Positions 32,605-42,442 of a stretch of 63,845 nt of DNA are shown here, one piece after another (positions within the stretch are counted from its first letter, which is position 1; each line of letters starts with the position of its first letter). Source of the DNA: Spartobacteria bacterium (lineage in GTDB: Bacteria; Verrucomicrobiota; Verrucomicrobiia; Chthoniobacterales; UBA6821); assembly GCA_947487385.1 (NCBI GenBank), contig CANKWU010000001.1:139576-203420 (forward strand), given 5' to 3'. The position numbers and the translations under genes were made by a program. The notes below the pieces were generated by a model. The model did no database searches, was not told the DNA's origin, and saw only the letters and a program-made list of their open reading frames with translations.

Positions 32605-33438
32605 ATGATCGATCCTTCCTTCGCATCACTTCCCCTTGAAGACTCAGCCACTGATATCATCGGCAAAGCCCAACGGGGACTCTCGCTTTCCAATGAGGCG
32701 CTTGCCTTGCGTGCAGGGATCTCTGTGGAAGATCTTCTCAAGCTCAAAAGTGGAGGAAAGGATGCTGAGCTCCTTCACAGGGTGTCAAGAGTCCTCAGTC
32801 TGGGAGCAAGCTCACTGAACGATCTGGCGAACGGCCGGTATGTCCCTGCAGTAGTAGATCCTCCCGAGGGACTCTTCTGCTCGAGCACTCCCTTCCATGA
32901 CATGATGGTGAATTCCTACGTTGTCTGGGATCCCGACACTCTCGATGCCGCATTCTTCGATACCGGGAGTGATGCCGAAGCGATGTTTGATTTTGCTTCA
33001 GCGTACGATCTGCAGGTCAGACAGATCTTTATCACCCACATCCACAGCGATCACATTCTGGATCTCGACCGGATGATCATCAAGACAGGTGCCCAGGCGC
33101 TGGTCTCCTCGCTGGAACCTCTCGAGGGGGCAGAGCCCTTCCAACCGGGTGCTGTTTTTTCTATCGGCCGCCTTAGGGTCTCAACCCGCAGGACCAGCGG
33201 CCATGCCACTGGGGGGATTACCTACGTGGTGGAGGGGCTCTCGAAGAGCCTTGCGATTGTTGGAGACGCTATGTTTGCAGGCTCCATGGGGGGTGGCATG
33301 GTAAGTTATGACGAGGCGCTCCGGACCAACCGTCAGGAGATCCTCACACTGCCTGATGAGACGATTATCTGCCCAGGACATGGTCCCCTGACGACCGTCG
33401 GGGAACAAAAGAGGGCTAATCCTTTCTTTGCTGATTAG
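32605..33438 (+). CDS. Fusion: Cro/C1-type HTH + metallo-beta-lactamase-fold hydrolase
   Basis: A 277-residue protein from ATG 32605; a TTG at 32593 would add four residues. Residues ~20-75 look like an XRE helix-turn-helix (LSNEALALRAGISVEDLLKL). Residues ~95-277 form a glyoxalase II/persulfide-dioxygenase-like hydrolase with H145-I-H147-S-D149-H150, then SGHATGG, VGDAMFAG and CPGHGP for the remaining metal ligands. Whether the HTH binds DNA is unknown. The gene lies next to the peroxidase gene, which hints at a stress role by inference. Confidence 0.8.
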   Translation: MIDPSFASLPLEDSATDIIGKAQRGLSLSNEALALRAGISVEDLLKLKSGGKDAELLHRVSRVLSLGASSLNDLANGRYVPAVVDPPEGLFCSSTPFHDMMVNSYVVWDPDTLDAAFFDTGSDAEAMFDFASAYDLQVRQIFITHIHSDHILDLDRMIIKTGAQALVSSLEPLEGAEPFQPGAVFSIGRLRVSTRRTSGHATGGITYVVEGLSKSLAIVGDAMFAGSMGGGMVSYDEALRTNRQEILTLPDETIICPGHGPLTTVGEQKRANPFFAD

Positions 33439-34441
33439 TCACAAATCAGCATTCCCAGGGCTGCGGCTCCCATGATGCCCGTGGCGATCCATCCAAGAAT
33501 GATAATAGGACGGCTGGCCGTGTAGTCACCCATCACGGACTTCCTGGATGCCAGGATGATGATCACGGCTATCAGCGGGATGGCCACCACACCATTGATC
33601 ACAGCACTCCAGACAAGGGCCTTCATGGGACTGATTGGCTAATATTGGATGATGAGAGTGCAGAGGATGCTGAGGATGATCACAGCGTAGAAGCCCCGTG
33701 CATCGCGCACCTTTCTTTCCAGCCCCCATTTCCATACCATGACCTCGGAGAGGGCGTATCCTGCCGATCCTGCAAGAACAGGAACTCCGATCAGGCCCAC
33801 ACCGAGGATGCCGATCGCAAAGAGAAGGAAAGCCGAATCTCCAGCAAGAGGGCGAAGGGCGGTGGCCGCCTGAGCGGCGGTCTGGATGTCGGTGATGCCG
33901 GGACATGGAGTGTCACCGCAGTTGCCAGGATGATGAAGTAGGCAGTTCTATTCGAGTAGAACATCCCGCTCCAGGTATCCCATCGGATCCGACGCAGTTC
34001 CGAAGCTGCCGATGAGGGGTCGATAAGGAGGGGGCCGTTTGAGTGATTACGATTCATCCCCGTGACCAATTCTCCCACCTCGCCCATGGCGGCCAGATCG
34101 GCGGCGATATTGAGTGTGTTCGCCACCAAGAGAAGAATGACCACGCCCTTGAGAATAAAGGGAGGGAAAGCATCCTTGATGTTGGCTGCAAGGCCCCGTC
34201 CGGTGACCCTGCCAATAAGTCCACAGATGAACTGGATGGTAGCCATCAGTGGAAAAGCCAGAGGCATGGTCCAGAGCATGTTCAGGCCGAACTCTGCCCC
34301 TGCCTGCGAATAGGTCACAACGCCGCTCGGATCGTCATCAGCTACGCCTGTGATCAGACCCGGGCTGAACTCTGAGACGGGGTGATCCTTGAGTTGTTTC
34401 CACGCCCTCTGCCATCCATTCCTGCCTAGGGATTCACTCAT
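33435..34441 (-). pseudogene. NRAMP-family metal transporter, broken
   Basis: Three stretches match an NRAMP (MntH-like) transporter in order. The first runs from ATG 34441 and contains PGLITGVADDDPSG and the first helices. A second, in a shifted frame (~33898 down to ~33640), reads GITDIQTAAQAATALRPLAG. The third is the C-terminal helices at 33435-33626. The defects are a single-base shift near 33898-33905, an in-frame TAG near 33638 (after TLIIQY), and an apparent loss of about 100 residues after MGEVGELVTG, where MNRNHSNGPLLI stands instead of several helices. It should be non-functional. Confidence 0.85.
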
Positions 34442-34649
34442 GGTGGAAGGGCTTCTCGGCTGCCAACGCCTCAATAACTCAGTTGGCGTCGGTTCTTGCT
34501 CGTCATGCAGTCAGCATAAAATCAAGTCATCTGGTGGAGGCCCTTCAACAAACAAGCAAAGTGCTTATTTCTCATTTAAGTTCAAAGGCTTCTTTTCAAG
34601 CATTCCCCATGAAGAATCGCTGAAACGTGGGCAGAGAGGGACCCCTCAT

Positions 34650-34681
34650 AAAAAAAACCGCTAAGTACAGAGCACTAGCGG
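34650..34681 (-). terminator. Minus-strand hairpin with T8 tail
   Basis: CCGCTA/TAGCGG stem (34658-34681) followed on the minus strand by eight T. It lies upstream of the NRAMP pseudogene and downstream of a second such hairpin. Confidence 0.6.
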
Positions 34682-34698
34682 CTACGAGAAGCTTTAGG

Positions 34699-34773
34699 AA
34701 AAAACCTCCCTAGGATAACGCAGCCTCGAGAATACCCCCCGATACCTCGCGGCTGCGTTATTTCTCCTAGGAG
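34699..34773 (-). terminator. Minus-strand long hairpin with T6 tail
   Basis: On the minus strand a long stem (34751-34773 with 34706-34725; core GGCTGCGTTA/TAACGCAGCC plus an outer CCTAGG region) is followed by G and six T. It has no protein gene upstream on that strand, so it ends either an unseen small RNA or the leader of the broken NRAMP gene. The remainder of the 34442-34920 gap holds only a weak GCCAAC/GTTGGC hairpin near 34462-34487. Confidence 0.6.
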
Positions 34774-34920
34774 ATGGGCACACCATACGCCGATCTTATC
34801 TTGATGCACGGCATTCTTTGTTACGATTTTGACAGATTCCAGAGACACGAGAAAACGGAACTTATGAATTCACTTAAAAAATCCACGGGTAATGCTTTTA
34901 AGGACTGCTAGGCTAGCGCG

Positions 34921-35802
34921 ATGAGCCTTCAGAGTAGCGATGCAGCCTTCGAACTTGTCACTCTCAGGGGTGGTGGTCGCAGTATCCGCTCAAAGGCCCA
35001 TGGGGAGACGATGCACATCGGTACCGACCCACGCACGGAAGCTCATGAGCTTCATGTCGCCCAGCAGCGTCTGGCTGAGAGATTAAGGGATTGGCACCAG
35101 GCGGAACCTTTTGTTATCTGGGATGTAGGTCTCGGTCCTGCGGGAAATGCCATCACCGCAATCGAGGTCATCTGCGAGATGATCCATAACAAAACTCGTG
35201 AGAGTTCCACGTCCGTTGAGCTCCACAGTTATGAGATTTCGACCGAGGTCTTGGAGTTTGCCCTCAGACACGCCGGGGAGCTGGAATACTTGAACGGTTG
35301 GGAGGCCATTCTCCGTGAGTTGCTGGAGACAGGGAAAGCATCACCTGCTCCATCAATTGAGTGGCGACTCCATCGGGGAGATTTCTCCAGGCAGCCTCAT
35401 GATGCGCCAGCCCCTTCAGTCATTTTCTTCGATCCCTACTCACCGGCCCAGAACTCCGAGATGTGGAATCTCGAGACGTTCCGATCGATGTGGAAGGTCG
35501 TGAATACTCCAGGGGCTCCCGATTGCACGATGACAAACTATACCCGATCGACTTCCGTCCGCGTGACGATGCTCCTGGCAGGATGGTTCGTCGGAACAGG
35601 AGTTTCGACAGGGGAGAAGGAAGTGACGACCATCGCCGCTAACCGGCTGGATCTGCTCATGAAGCCGCTCGACGACACCTGGCTGGCCCGTGTCCGTTCC
35701 TCTACGAATGCCGAGCCGATGCGTGGCCGCAATAATGAGCGGGGACCCATTTCACCTGAGGACTACGCCCGCCTCATCGCTCATCCGCAGTTTCTTGGCT
35801 AG
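34921..35802 (+). CDS. MnmC2-like SAM-dependent methyltransferase (DUF752)
   Basis: A 293-residue protein. The SAM motif is FVIWDVGLGPAGNAI, followed by an acidic residue in HSYEIS and the FFDPYSPAQNSEMWN segment, which parallels the DUF752 motif of the methyltransferase half of MnmC. In MnmC this domain methylates the wobble uridine of tRNA. The oxidase half is absent. It starts at ATG 34921 and its stop is 4 bp from the comM stop (convergent). Confidence 0.78.
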   Translation: MSLQSSDAAFELVTLRGGGRSIRSKAHGETMHIGTDPRTEAHELHVAQQRLAERLRDWHQAEPFVIWDVGLGPAGNAITAIEVICEMIHNKTRESSTSVELHSYEISTEVLEFALRHAGELEYLNGWEAILRELLETGKASPAPSIEWRLHRGDFSRQPHDAPAPSVIFFDPYSPAQNSEMWNLETFRSMWKVVNTPGAPDCTMTNYTRSTSVRVTMLLAGWFVGTGVSTGEKEVTTIAANRLDLLMKPLDDTWLARVRSSTNAEPMRGRNNERGPISPEDYARLIAHPQFLG

Positions 35803-35806
35803 AGAA

Positions 35807-37342
35807 TCACTGCCAGACATTCCGGTCAAGATTCCTGTAGCTAAGGGCCTCCAGGAGATGATCTGAGGCGATGGAGTCACTTCCGGCCAGATCAGCGATA
35901 GTTCGTGCGACCTTGAGGATGCGGTCATAGGCACGGGCGCTGAAGTTCAGATCGGTCATGGCGTTTTTTAGCAGCTCATTGCCCCTGTCATCCAGTCTGC
36001 AATGCTCCTTCAGCTGTGCATGGCTCATGCGGGCATTGCAGGTCGTTTTTCTCGATTTCGTAAAGCGATGTTTCTGAACCTCCCTGGCATTCATGATTCT
36101 AGACCTGATGGAGGAGGAAGATTCTGCCGGCACGGTGTCAGCAAGTTCCTTGTAGGCCACGGCAGGGGCCTCTACATGGAGATCGATGCGATCGAGAAGA
36201 GGACCCGAGATCTTCTGACGATAGCGCTCCACCTGCCCTGGTGAGCATCGGCATTCACGTTTGGGATCGCCGTAGAATCCACAGGGGCATGGGTTCATAG
36301 CGGCGACCAGCATGAAAGAACAAGGGAAGGTCATCGTTCCCGAAGCACGGGATATCGTGACTTTGCCTTCTTCTAGCGGCTGCCGAAGCACTTCTAATGT
36401 GGAGCGATGAAACTCCGGAAGCTCATCAAGGAAAAGCACGCCGTGATGGGCCAGACTGACTTCCCCTGGGGTTATGTTGCTTGTACCCCCGAGTAGGCCG
36501 ATATCTGATATAGTGTGATGGGGATCGCGGAAGGGACGGTTACGGATAATAGCCTCGCCCTGTGCGAGAAGCCCACAGACGGAGTGAATCTTGGTCGTGT
36601 CGATGGACTCCTCGATTGACATTGGCGGCATGACAGTGGGTATGCGCTTTGCGAGCATTGACTTGCCCGATCCGGGTGGACCGAGAAGCAGCAGATTGTG
36701 GCCCCCCGCCACAGCAACCTCGATCGCACGCTTCACTTGGTGCTGTCCCTTGACTTCGGAGAAATCGACCTCAAAGGACTGATCCTGTGGCCTCTGCTCC
36801 ATGACATCGTTGACGAACGGTTTGAGTTCCGAAGCTTTGCTCAAAAACTCGTAAGCCTCACGGAGGTTTTTCACTCCATAAACTTCGATTCCCTGAACAA
36901 CGGAAGCCTCCCTCACATTTGCAAGGGGAAGAATTACCGCTTTGCGCCCGCGTGCCCGGGCTTCCAGCGTTAGCGGAAGGGCTCCCTTGATAGGGCGCAC
37001 TTCACCGGTCAGTGCGAGTTCTCCGGCGACGGAGCAGCGGGAGAGTCTAACTAGATCCTCCTCTCGGTCCGTGGCTATCATGCCGATGGCGATTGGGAGG
37101 TCGAAGCTCGGTCCCTGCTTCTTGATGTCAGCTGGGGCGAGATTCACTGTCGTGCGTTTACGGGGCCACCGATAACCACTGTTTGTCAGTGCTGCGATTA
37201 CTCGGTCCTTGCTTTCCTTAACCGCCGCATCCGGGAGGCCTACCACAATGATCGATGGCTCGCCTGGCCCCGTATTGACTTCGATTTCGATTTCAGTTGC
37301 GTCGATGCCGACCACTGCTGCGGAAAAAACACGGGTGATCAT
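35807..37342 (-). CDS. comM: YifB/ComM family Mg-chelatase-like AAA ATPase
   Basis: A 511-residue protein. The N-terminal Lon-substrate-like domain ([14 protein letters not shown]) is followed by the ATPase with Walker [14 protein letters not shown] (~220), LFLDELPEF (Walker B) and the C-terminal Mg-chelatase part. ComM is a hexameric helicase that promotes branch migration during natural transformation. Together with the ComEC-like gene it would fit DNA uptake. It starts at ATG 37342, divergent from the sigma factor gene. Confidence 0.93.
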   Translation of the reverse strand: MITRVFSAAVVGIDATEIEIEVNTGPGEPSIIVVGLPDAAVKESKDRVIAALTNSGYRWPRKRTTVNLAPADIKKQGPSFDLPIAIGMIATDREEDLVRLSRCSVAGELALTGEVRPIKGALPLTLEARARGRKAVILPLANVREASVVQGIEVYGVKNLREAYEFLSKASELKPFVNDVMEQRPQDQSFEVDFSEVKGQHQVKRAIEVAVAGGHNLLLLGPPGSGKSMLAKRIPTVMPPMSIEESIDTTKIHSVCGLLAQGEAIIRNRPFRDPHHTISDIGLLGGTSNITPGEVSLAHHGVLFLDELPEFHRSTLEVLRQPLEEGKVTISRASGTMTFPCSFMLVAAMNPCPCGFYGDPKRECRCSPGQVERYRQKISGPLLDRIDLHVEAPAVAYKELADTVPAESSSSIRSRIMNAREVQKHRFTKSRKTTCNARMSHAQLKEHCRLDDRGNELLKNAMTDLNFSARAYDRILKVARTIADLAGSDSIASDHLLEALSYRNLDRNVWQ

Positions 37343-37476
37343 AATGGACTTAAAGAAAATAAATCACACATGACTGGCACCTTGTAAACAAGGGGATGCG
37401 AATTATGAAAAGATTTCGAACACACGTACTGCAGTGTTTGTCAAATAAGCATAAGAAAACACCCCAAAAATATATC

Positions 37477-38334
37477 ATGAACTACGAAGACTCAGATTCC
37501 GGATTCCAACTCTACCTGCGCCAGATTACCCAGTACCCCTTGCTAACGCCTGCACAGGAAATCACCCTTGCTGCAAAGATCAAGAAAGGAGACAAAGCTG
37601 CCGCTGAGGAAATGATCCGAGGCAATCTTCGTCTCGTGGTGAAGATCGCTCGAGACTACTCAAATCTTGGTCTGCCTCTTCTCGATCTGATCTCAGAGGG
37701 GAATATCGGGTTGATGAAAGCTGTCGAGCGCTTCGATCCCGCCAAGGGAGGCAAGCTCTCCACCTATGGATCCTGGTGGATCAAGCAGTCGATCAAGCGG
37801 GCCCTTGCGAATCAGGGCAAGACAATCCGTCTTCCCGTCCATCTGGTCGACAAGATCGCTAAGATCCGCCGCGTCGGTGCCGGACTCAGCGATGAGCTGG
37901 GACGTGAAGCCACGGACGAGGAGATTGCTGAGGAGGTTGGCATGGATGCCGGCAAAGTCACTCTGCTCAAGCAGGCGGCTATCCGTCCAGCGTCGCTCGA
38001 TGCACCGCTCGGTGATGAAGACTCCACGGAGTTTGGCGAGATGGTCGGCGATGTTGCTGCGATCAATCCCTTCGAGAACCTGAGCGATAAGAATATGCAG
38101 ATGGAGGTCGGGGATCTGATCACTCAGTTGGACGAACGCGAGCGCAAGATCATCAACGCCCGATTTGGCCTGGACGGAACCGATCCGATCACACTGGAGG
38201 AAGTCGGTGTGAAATTCGGGGTTACTCGTGAACGGATCCGCCAGCTCCAAAATATCGCTCTGAGCAAAATGCGTAAGGCCTTGGCAAAACGCGAACGGGT
38301 GACTCCTGAGCATTATCTGGCCCAAGCTGCCTAG
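37477..38334 (+). CDS. RNA polymerase sigma-70 factor, group 2 type
   Basis: A 286-residue sigma factor from ATG 37477 (MNYEDSDSGFQLYL). Region 1.2 (YLRQITQYPLLTPAQE), region 2 (GNLRLVVKIARDY, STYGSWWIKQSIKRAL), region 3, and region 4 with a helix-turn-helix (LEEVGVKFGVTRERIRQLQ) are all present. It lacks the long acidic region 1.1 of the housekeeping factor, so it is probably an alternative or stress sigma. The frame is open from 37396, but that part looks unlike protein. Confidence 0.92.
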   Translation: MNYEDSDSGFQLYLRQITQYPLLTPAQEITLAAKIKKGDKAAAEEMIRGNLRLVVKIARDYSNLGLPLLDLISEGNIGLMKAVERFDPAKGGKLSTYGSWWIKQSIKRALANQGKTIRLPVHLVDKIAKIRRVGAGLSDELGREATDEEIAEEVGMDAGKVTLLKQAAIRPASLDAPLGDEDSTEFGEMVGDVAAINPFENLSDKNMQMEVGDLITQLDERERKIINARFGLDGTDPITLEEVGVKFGVTRERIRQLQNIALSKMRKALAKRERVTPEHYLAQAA

Positions 38335-38356
38335 CCCTAAGCATTCCAAGGATACG

Positions 38357-40579
38357 TCAATTTCCCTCCCCCAAACGATGGAGCAACCCGCCATGACGAT
38401 GGCGGGTTGATTCGTTTCGGACAGCCATGCCGAGTGCTTTCTTCTGACCCACCAAGACGACCATCCTTTTTCCGCGGGTGACGCCTGTGTAGAGCAAGTT
38501 TCTTTGGAGCAGGAGGTACTGTTGCATCGCTAGGGGAATAACTACTACCGGAAATTCCGAACCCTGGCTCTTGTGGATGGTGATGGCATAAGCCAGCTCC
38601 AGTTCGTCGAGCTCATTGAACTCATAGGACACATCCCGTTTGCCAAAACGAACGAGCACCTGTTTTTCTTCCTTGTCCATGGAGCGGATGCGGCCGATGT
38701 CACCATTGAAGACTTCCTTATCATAGTTGTTGGAAGTCTGGATGACCTTGTCACCCACCCGGAAGAGATTGCCGTAAGCTTGGTATTCATCCCGATAGTC
38801 GCTTTTAGGATTCAGGGCGGACTGGAGGCGCAGGTTGAGCTCCTTGATCCCGAGGCTGCCGCGGTGCATCGGACTCAGGATCTGAATCCCCTCGATCGGA
38901 TCGACTCCGAGATGCTTCGGCAGGCGGTCGCGAACCATCGAGACCAGAGTCGCGGCGCATTCCTCGGAATCCTCCCGGTCGATGAAGACAAAGTCAGAAT
39001 CCTTCGGCGCCTCGATGATATCGGGGATCTCCCCGCGATTGATTGCATGGGCTCCGCTGATAATGCGGCTGTCGCCGGCCTGACGGAAAATCTCCTTAAG
39101 ATGAACGACCGGGATCATGCCGCTCCGGATGATGTCCCCCAGGACAAGTCCAGGACCGACACTCGGAAGTTGGTCGGCATCTCCGACGAGAATCAGGCGA
39201 GCTTTTCGAGGAAGAGCATCCAGGAGTCGGCTCATCAGGGGGACATCAACCATGGAGACCTCATCGATGACGACAACATCGCCTTCCAGGGGGTTGGCTG
39301 CATTCCTCTGAAAGCCGCCTCGTGCCGGCTGAAATTCCAGCAATCGATGGAGCGTTGATGCCTCCAGTCCTGTGGCTTCCGCCATCCGCTGAGCGGCCCG
39401 ACCTGTGGGAGCGGCAAGGATGCACTTGAGTTTCTTAGCGGTGAGAATCTTCAGGAGTGACTGCACCAGGGTGGTCTTGCCAACGCCCGGTCCCCCGGTG
39501 ATGACCACGGCTCGGCTTCGCAGGGCGATCTTGAGTGCCTCGTGCTGGCTGGGGGAGAGCTTGCGCCCGGTCTTTTCCTCCACCCATGGGATCGCTTTCT
39601 CCACATCGATCGGTGGCTCCGGCTCTTTGGCTCCAGCGAGACGCTTGAGTTGCCGGGAAATCCGTTCCTCAGCATCGCGAAGTAAGGGTAGGAAAATCAT
39701 CTCTTCACCTTGAATTCTCTCGGAGATGATCCGTTCGTCTTTGAGTTGGCGCTCGAAAGCCTGCGCGACAACCTGTTCATCGACCTCCAAAAGCCGGGTG
39801 GCCCCCTCCAGCAGTTCACGACGTGGTAGGGCGCAATGTCCCTCGGTCGTGGCCTGATCGAGCAGATGCTCCAGAGCAGCCCGCGCCCTAAGCAGAGAGT
39901 CGGCTTCCAGTCCCAGCTTCTCGGCTACGTTGTCGGCGGAGTGAAATCCGATCCCGTGAATGTCACGTGCAAGACGGTAGGGGTCGGAGCGGATCATCTC
40001 GATCGCCTCGACTCCATAGGATTTGTAGATGCGGACAGCTCTGTTCGTCCCAAGCCCATGGGCATGGAGAAAGAGCATGATCTCCCGGACAACCTTCTGC
40101 TCGGCCCATGCCTCCTTGATCCGCTGCCGACGTTCGGTGCCTATTCCCTCCACCTCTTGGAGACGCTTCGACTGGTTCTCGATGATGTCGAAGACTTTCT
40201 CTCCGAATTTCCTCACTAGCTTCGTGGCATAGACCGGACCGATTCCCTTGATCATGCCGCTCCCGAGGTATTTCTCTATTCCCTCGAGCGATGTGGGCGG
40301 TTGGTTCTTCAGGGTGTGAGCCTTCAGTTGGATGCCATGATCGTGGTCTTTCTCCCAGGTGCCTTGGGCTGTGATCCACTCCCCTGGTGCCACCGAGGGG
40401 AGGGAACCGAGAACAGCTACCGGTTCCTTGCGACCCTGCACCTTGACCTTGAGGATGCAGAACCCAGTCTCTTCATTGTGGAAGGTGACACGTTCCACCT
40501 GACCGCTCAGGGCATCGTCGGGTCCGCCGGGCACCGGTTCATTGTCCGGCTTCTTGCGGAAGGGGCGTCGTCGGTTCAT
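38357..40579 (-). CDS. recD2: RecD2-type ATP-dependent DNA helicase
   Basis: A 740-residue SF1B helicase without RecBC partners. The N-terminal region includes helix-hairpin-helix DNA-binding segments. The ATPase has Walker A TGGPGVGKTTL (~355), VIDEVSMVD (motif II) and a C-terminal motif VI region (AITIHKSQGSEF). It unwinds DNA 5' to 3'. It starts at ATG 40579, divergent from the next gene. Confidence 0.94.
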   Translation of the reverse strand: MNRRRPFRKKPDNEPVPGGPDDALSGQVERVTFHNEETGFCILKVKVQGRKEPVAVLGSLPSVAPGEWITAQGTWEKDHDHGIQLKAHTLKNQPPTSLEGIEKYLGSGMIKGIGPVYATKLVRKFGEKVFDIIENQSKRLQEVEGIGTERRQRIKEAWAEQKVVREIMLFLHAHGLGTNRAVRIYKSYGVEAIEMIRSDPYRLARDIHGIGFHSADNVAEKLGLEADSLLRARAALEHLLDQATTEGHCALPRRELLEGATRLLEVDEQVVAQAFERQLKDERIISERIQGEEMIFLPLLRDAEERISRQLKRLAGAKEPEPPIDVEKAIPWVEEKTGRKLSPSQHEALKIALRSRAVVITGGPGVGKTTLVQSLLKILTAKKLKCILAAPTGRAAQRMAEATGLEASTLHRLLEFQPARGGFQRNAANPLEGDVVVIDEVSMVDVPLMSRLLDALPRKARLILVGDADQLPSVGPGLVLGDIIRSGMIPVVHLKEIFRQAGDSRIISGAHAINRGEIPDIIEAPKDSDFVFIDREDSEECAATLVSMVRDRLPKHLGVDPIEGIQILSPMHRGSLGIKELNLRLQSALNPKSDYRDEYQAYGNLFRVGDKVIQTSNNYDKEVFNGDIGRIRSMDKEEKQVLVRFGKRDVSYEFNELDELELAYAITIHKSQGSEFPVVVIPLAMQQYLLLQRNLLYTGVTRGKRMVVLVGQKKALGMAVRNESTRHRHGGLLHRLGEGN

Positions 40580-40626
40580 CGAATCTTCTTGAAGGGATGG
40601 GGATTTGGGGGATTTTGGGAACTTCG

Positions 40627-41247
40627 ATGAACGTACTCAAAACAGTGCTTCTTATATCTCTAATTCTTCTGCCGGCATGGGGCTGCATTCAAGCAGTCGA
40701 TTCGCAGGTCGTCGAAAACGGCTACGGAATCGTCCGCGGCCCTGGTTACGCCTTCACCCTCAAGGCCCCCAGCGGATGGGTCATCGATGCGGTGAGCGGC
40801 GTGGAGCAGGGGCTTCCCGCGGTTTTCTACCCGAGAGGTGCTACCTGGTCCGAGAGTCCCGCAGTGGCTTATGCCCGGGCGCGTCCTAAGACGAAGGATG
40901 TGTCGACCATTGATGGGATGGTGCAGGCCGCAGTGGCTGCCCTCCGCGCTCAGGGCAATCCCGAGTACAACGCCACGTTCTTCAAAACGATCAAGACGGA
41001 GGATGGAAAGGGTGGAGTACTCTACAGGTCCAGTGGCTCCAAGACGGGAGACATCGAGGTCACGGCCTACTTCATGGAGAAGCGGACGATCGACTTCGTC
41101 ACCCTGAGTTGCCGTTCCGAAAAAGTCTTCGATGCGGCTCTACAGGCCTTCGAGCAACTCGTTGCCTCTTATGCCTTCCAGTCCGACATGGTCCCTGTCG
41201 ATCCCAATAAGAAAGGGTTTTTCCAGGAGGGAACACCCAAGGATTAG
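40627..41247 (+). CDS. Secreted hypothetical protein
   Basis: A 206-residue protein from ATG 40627. The hydrophobic N-terminal signal ends LILLPAWGC; the Cys suggests a lipoprotein, but the lipobox is imperfect. The mature part resembles small PsbP-like or DUF1795-like folds only loosely (GYAFTLKAPSGW). The function is unknown. Confidence 0.6.
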   Translation: MNVLKTVLLISLILLPAWGCIQAVDSQVVENGYGIVRGPGYAFTLKAPSGWVIDAVSGVEQGLPAVFYPRGATWSESPAVAYARARPKTKDVSTIDGMVQAAVAALRAQGNPEYNATFFKTIKTEDGKGGVLYRSSGSKTGDIEVTAYFMEKRTIDFVTLSCRSEKVFDAALQAFEQLVASYAFQSDMVPVDPNKKGFFQEGTPKD

Positions 41248-41254
41248 TTTTGGA

Positions 41255-41797
41255 CTAGGGAAGCGTCATCTCACGCCACTCCTGCGGGCGGTGAAAGTCT
41301 CTGACAGGGTGAGGGGAGGTGCTGGAAATCATGGGGAGACGACCTTCTTGAGCATCATAACGGCAGCAACTGACGCGGATCCGGTCACCAGGAGAGCCGC
41401 TGAGAGGAATGGAAAAATGAGCTCGCCATCCAGTCGGTGTCAGTTCGGCCCGAGTCTCAAAGGAGGTCTCGGAAAAGAAATCCTCGATCTTTTGCTCTCC
41501 CGAGCGCAACGCTGATACGCCCGAGAGATCCGGATATTCAAGAGCCAGAGTGAATCCGTTCGGAGAGAGTTGGTACTCCTGGTAGGCATCTTCTCCGACT
41601 CGCTGCACGAAGAGCTCCGCCACATCCCCGTACTCCCAGAGTCGTTGTCCATCAGAGCGCGCTCTCGTCATGACCTGCTTATCTAAGAGGTCGGCTGTGA
41701 GTGTAAGGAATCCATCACTCCAGAGAAAGGCGGTTTTCCCATGCTGAAATCCGGGTTCCAGTTCGGGAAGCCAGAATTGAACGAGGTCGAGTTTCAT
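41255..41797 (-). CDS. CBM9-like/DOMON-type sugar-binding domain protein
   Basis: A 180-residue protein without a signal peptide. The pattern WEYGDVAELFVQ...YQEYQLSPNG and the later THFSIPL-like GWRAHFSIPLS resemble CBM9-like domains (the EF...SP/N pattern). Ligand binding is not provable from sequence. It lies 3 bp after the DinB-like gene, so the two are an operon. Confidence 0.6.
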   Translation of the reverse strand: MKLDLVQFWLPELEPGFQHGKTAFLWSDGFLTLTADLLDKQVMTRARSDGQRLWEYGDVAELFVQRVGEDAYQEYQLSPNGFTLALEYPDLSGVSALRSGEQKIEDFFSETSFETRAELTPTGWRAHFSIPLSGSPGDRIRVSCCRYDAQEGRLPMISSTSPHPVRDFHRPQEWREMTLP

Positions 41798-41800
41798 AAG

Positions 41801-42340
41801 TCAGGCATTGAGCAGAGCGATCACCTTCTCCGCCTGCTTAAGATGAAGGCCAAGGTGAAATCCGAACATGCAGTGCCATTTGTGGGCATCAAAGTGACCG
41901 AAGACAGGATGTTGCGTCTTGGCAGTCCCACGCAGTGCAGGAAGAGTCGTTACCATAGAAAGGTAGCTGTCGATCGATTCTGAGAAGGCGGCGATCTGCT
42001 CCGTTCCGGAAGAATCACCAGGAAGGACATCGGTCTTGTGGTTGATCGCGCGTTCAGGGTTTGGATCCTCTCCACGGGCTAGTTTTTCAACGGTGTGTGC
42101 GATCATCCCGTTGACGATCACATTGTGCTCGAGGATCTGGAAGAAAGACCATGCTCGCATCTCGGGATCGACCCCGATCATAGGAGGGATGCTGATCGAC
42201 CGTTCTCCGGATTCGTTCCCTATGCGTTCTGCTAGCTTCAGGTAGGCATCCGCGATGCCCCGGATGATTTGTGAAGCTTTTTCACGGGAAGTCATAAGGA
42301 ACTTGGTGCGGATGACTGCTTGGACCAAGGGGTTGCTCAT
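41801..42340 (-). CDS. DinB-like four-helix protein
   Basis: A 179-residue helical protein. Conserved His residues (LEHNVIVNGMI, then FDAHKWHCMFGFHLGLH) match the metal-binding pattern of the DinB/DUF1569 superfamily. Members often act as thiol transferases or are stress-related; no function is assigned here. It is the first gene of a two-gene operon with the CBM9-like gene. Confidence 0.65.
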   Translation of the reverse strand: MSNPLVQAVIRTKFLMTSREKASQIIRGIADAYLKLAERIGNESGERSISIPPMIGVDPEMRAWSFFQILEHNVIVNGMIAHTVEKLARGEDPNPERAINHKTDVLPGDSSGTEQIAAFSESIDSYLSMVTTLPALRGTAKTQHPVFGHFDAHKWHCMFGFHLGLHLKQAEKVIALLNA

Positions 42341-42442
42341 CAGGAGAAATTAATCTGGAGCGCGGTATATCAAGAAGAGTAAATAATCTTTTGCTCCGAT
42401 CGGCTCTTGGCACGGGGTAAAACACTTTTTAGTCTCCGAAGC

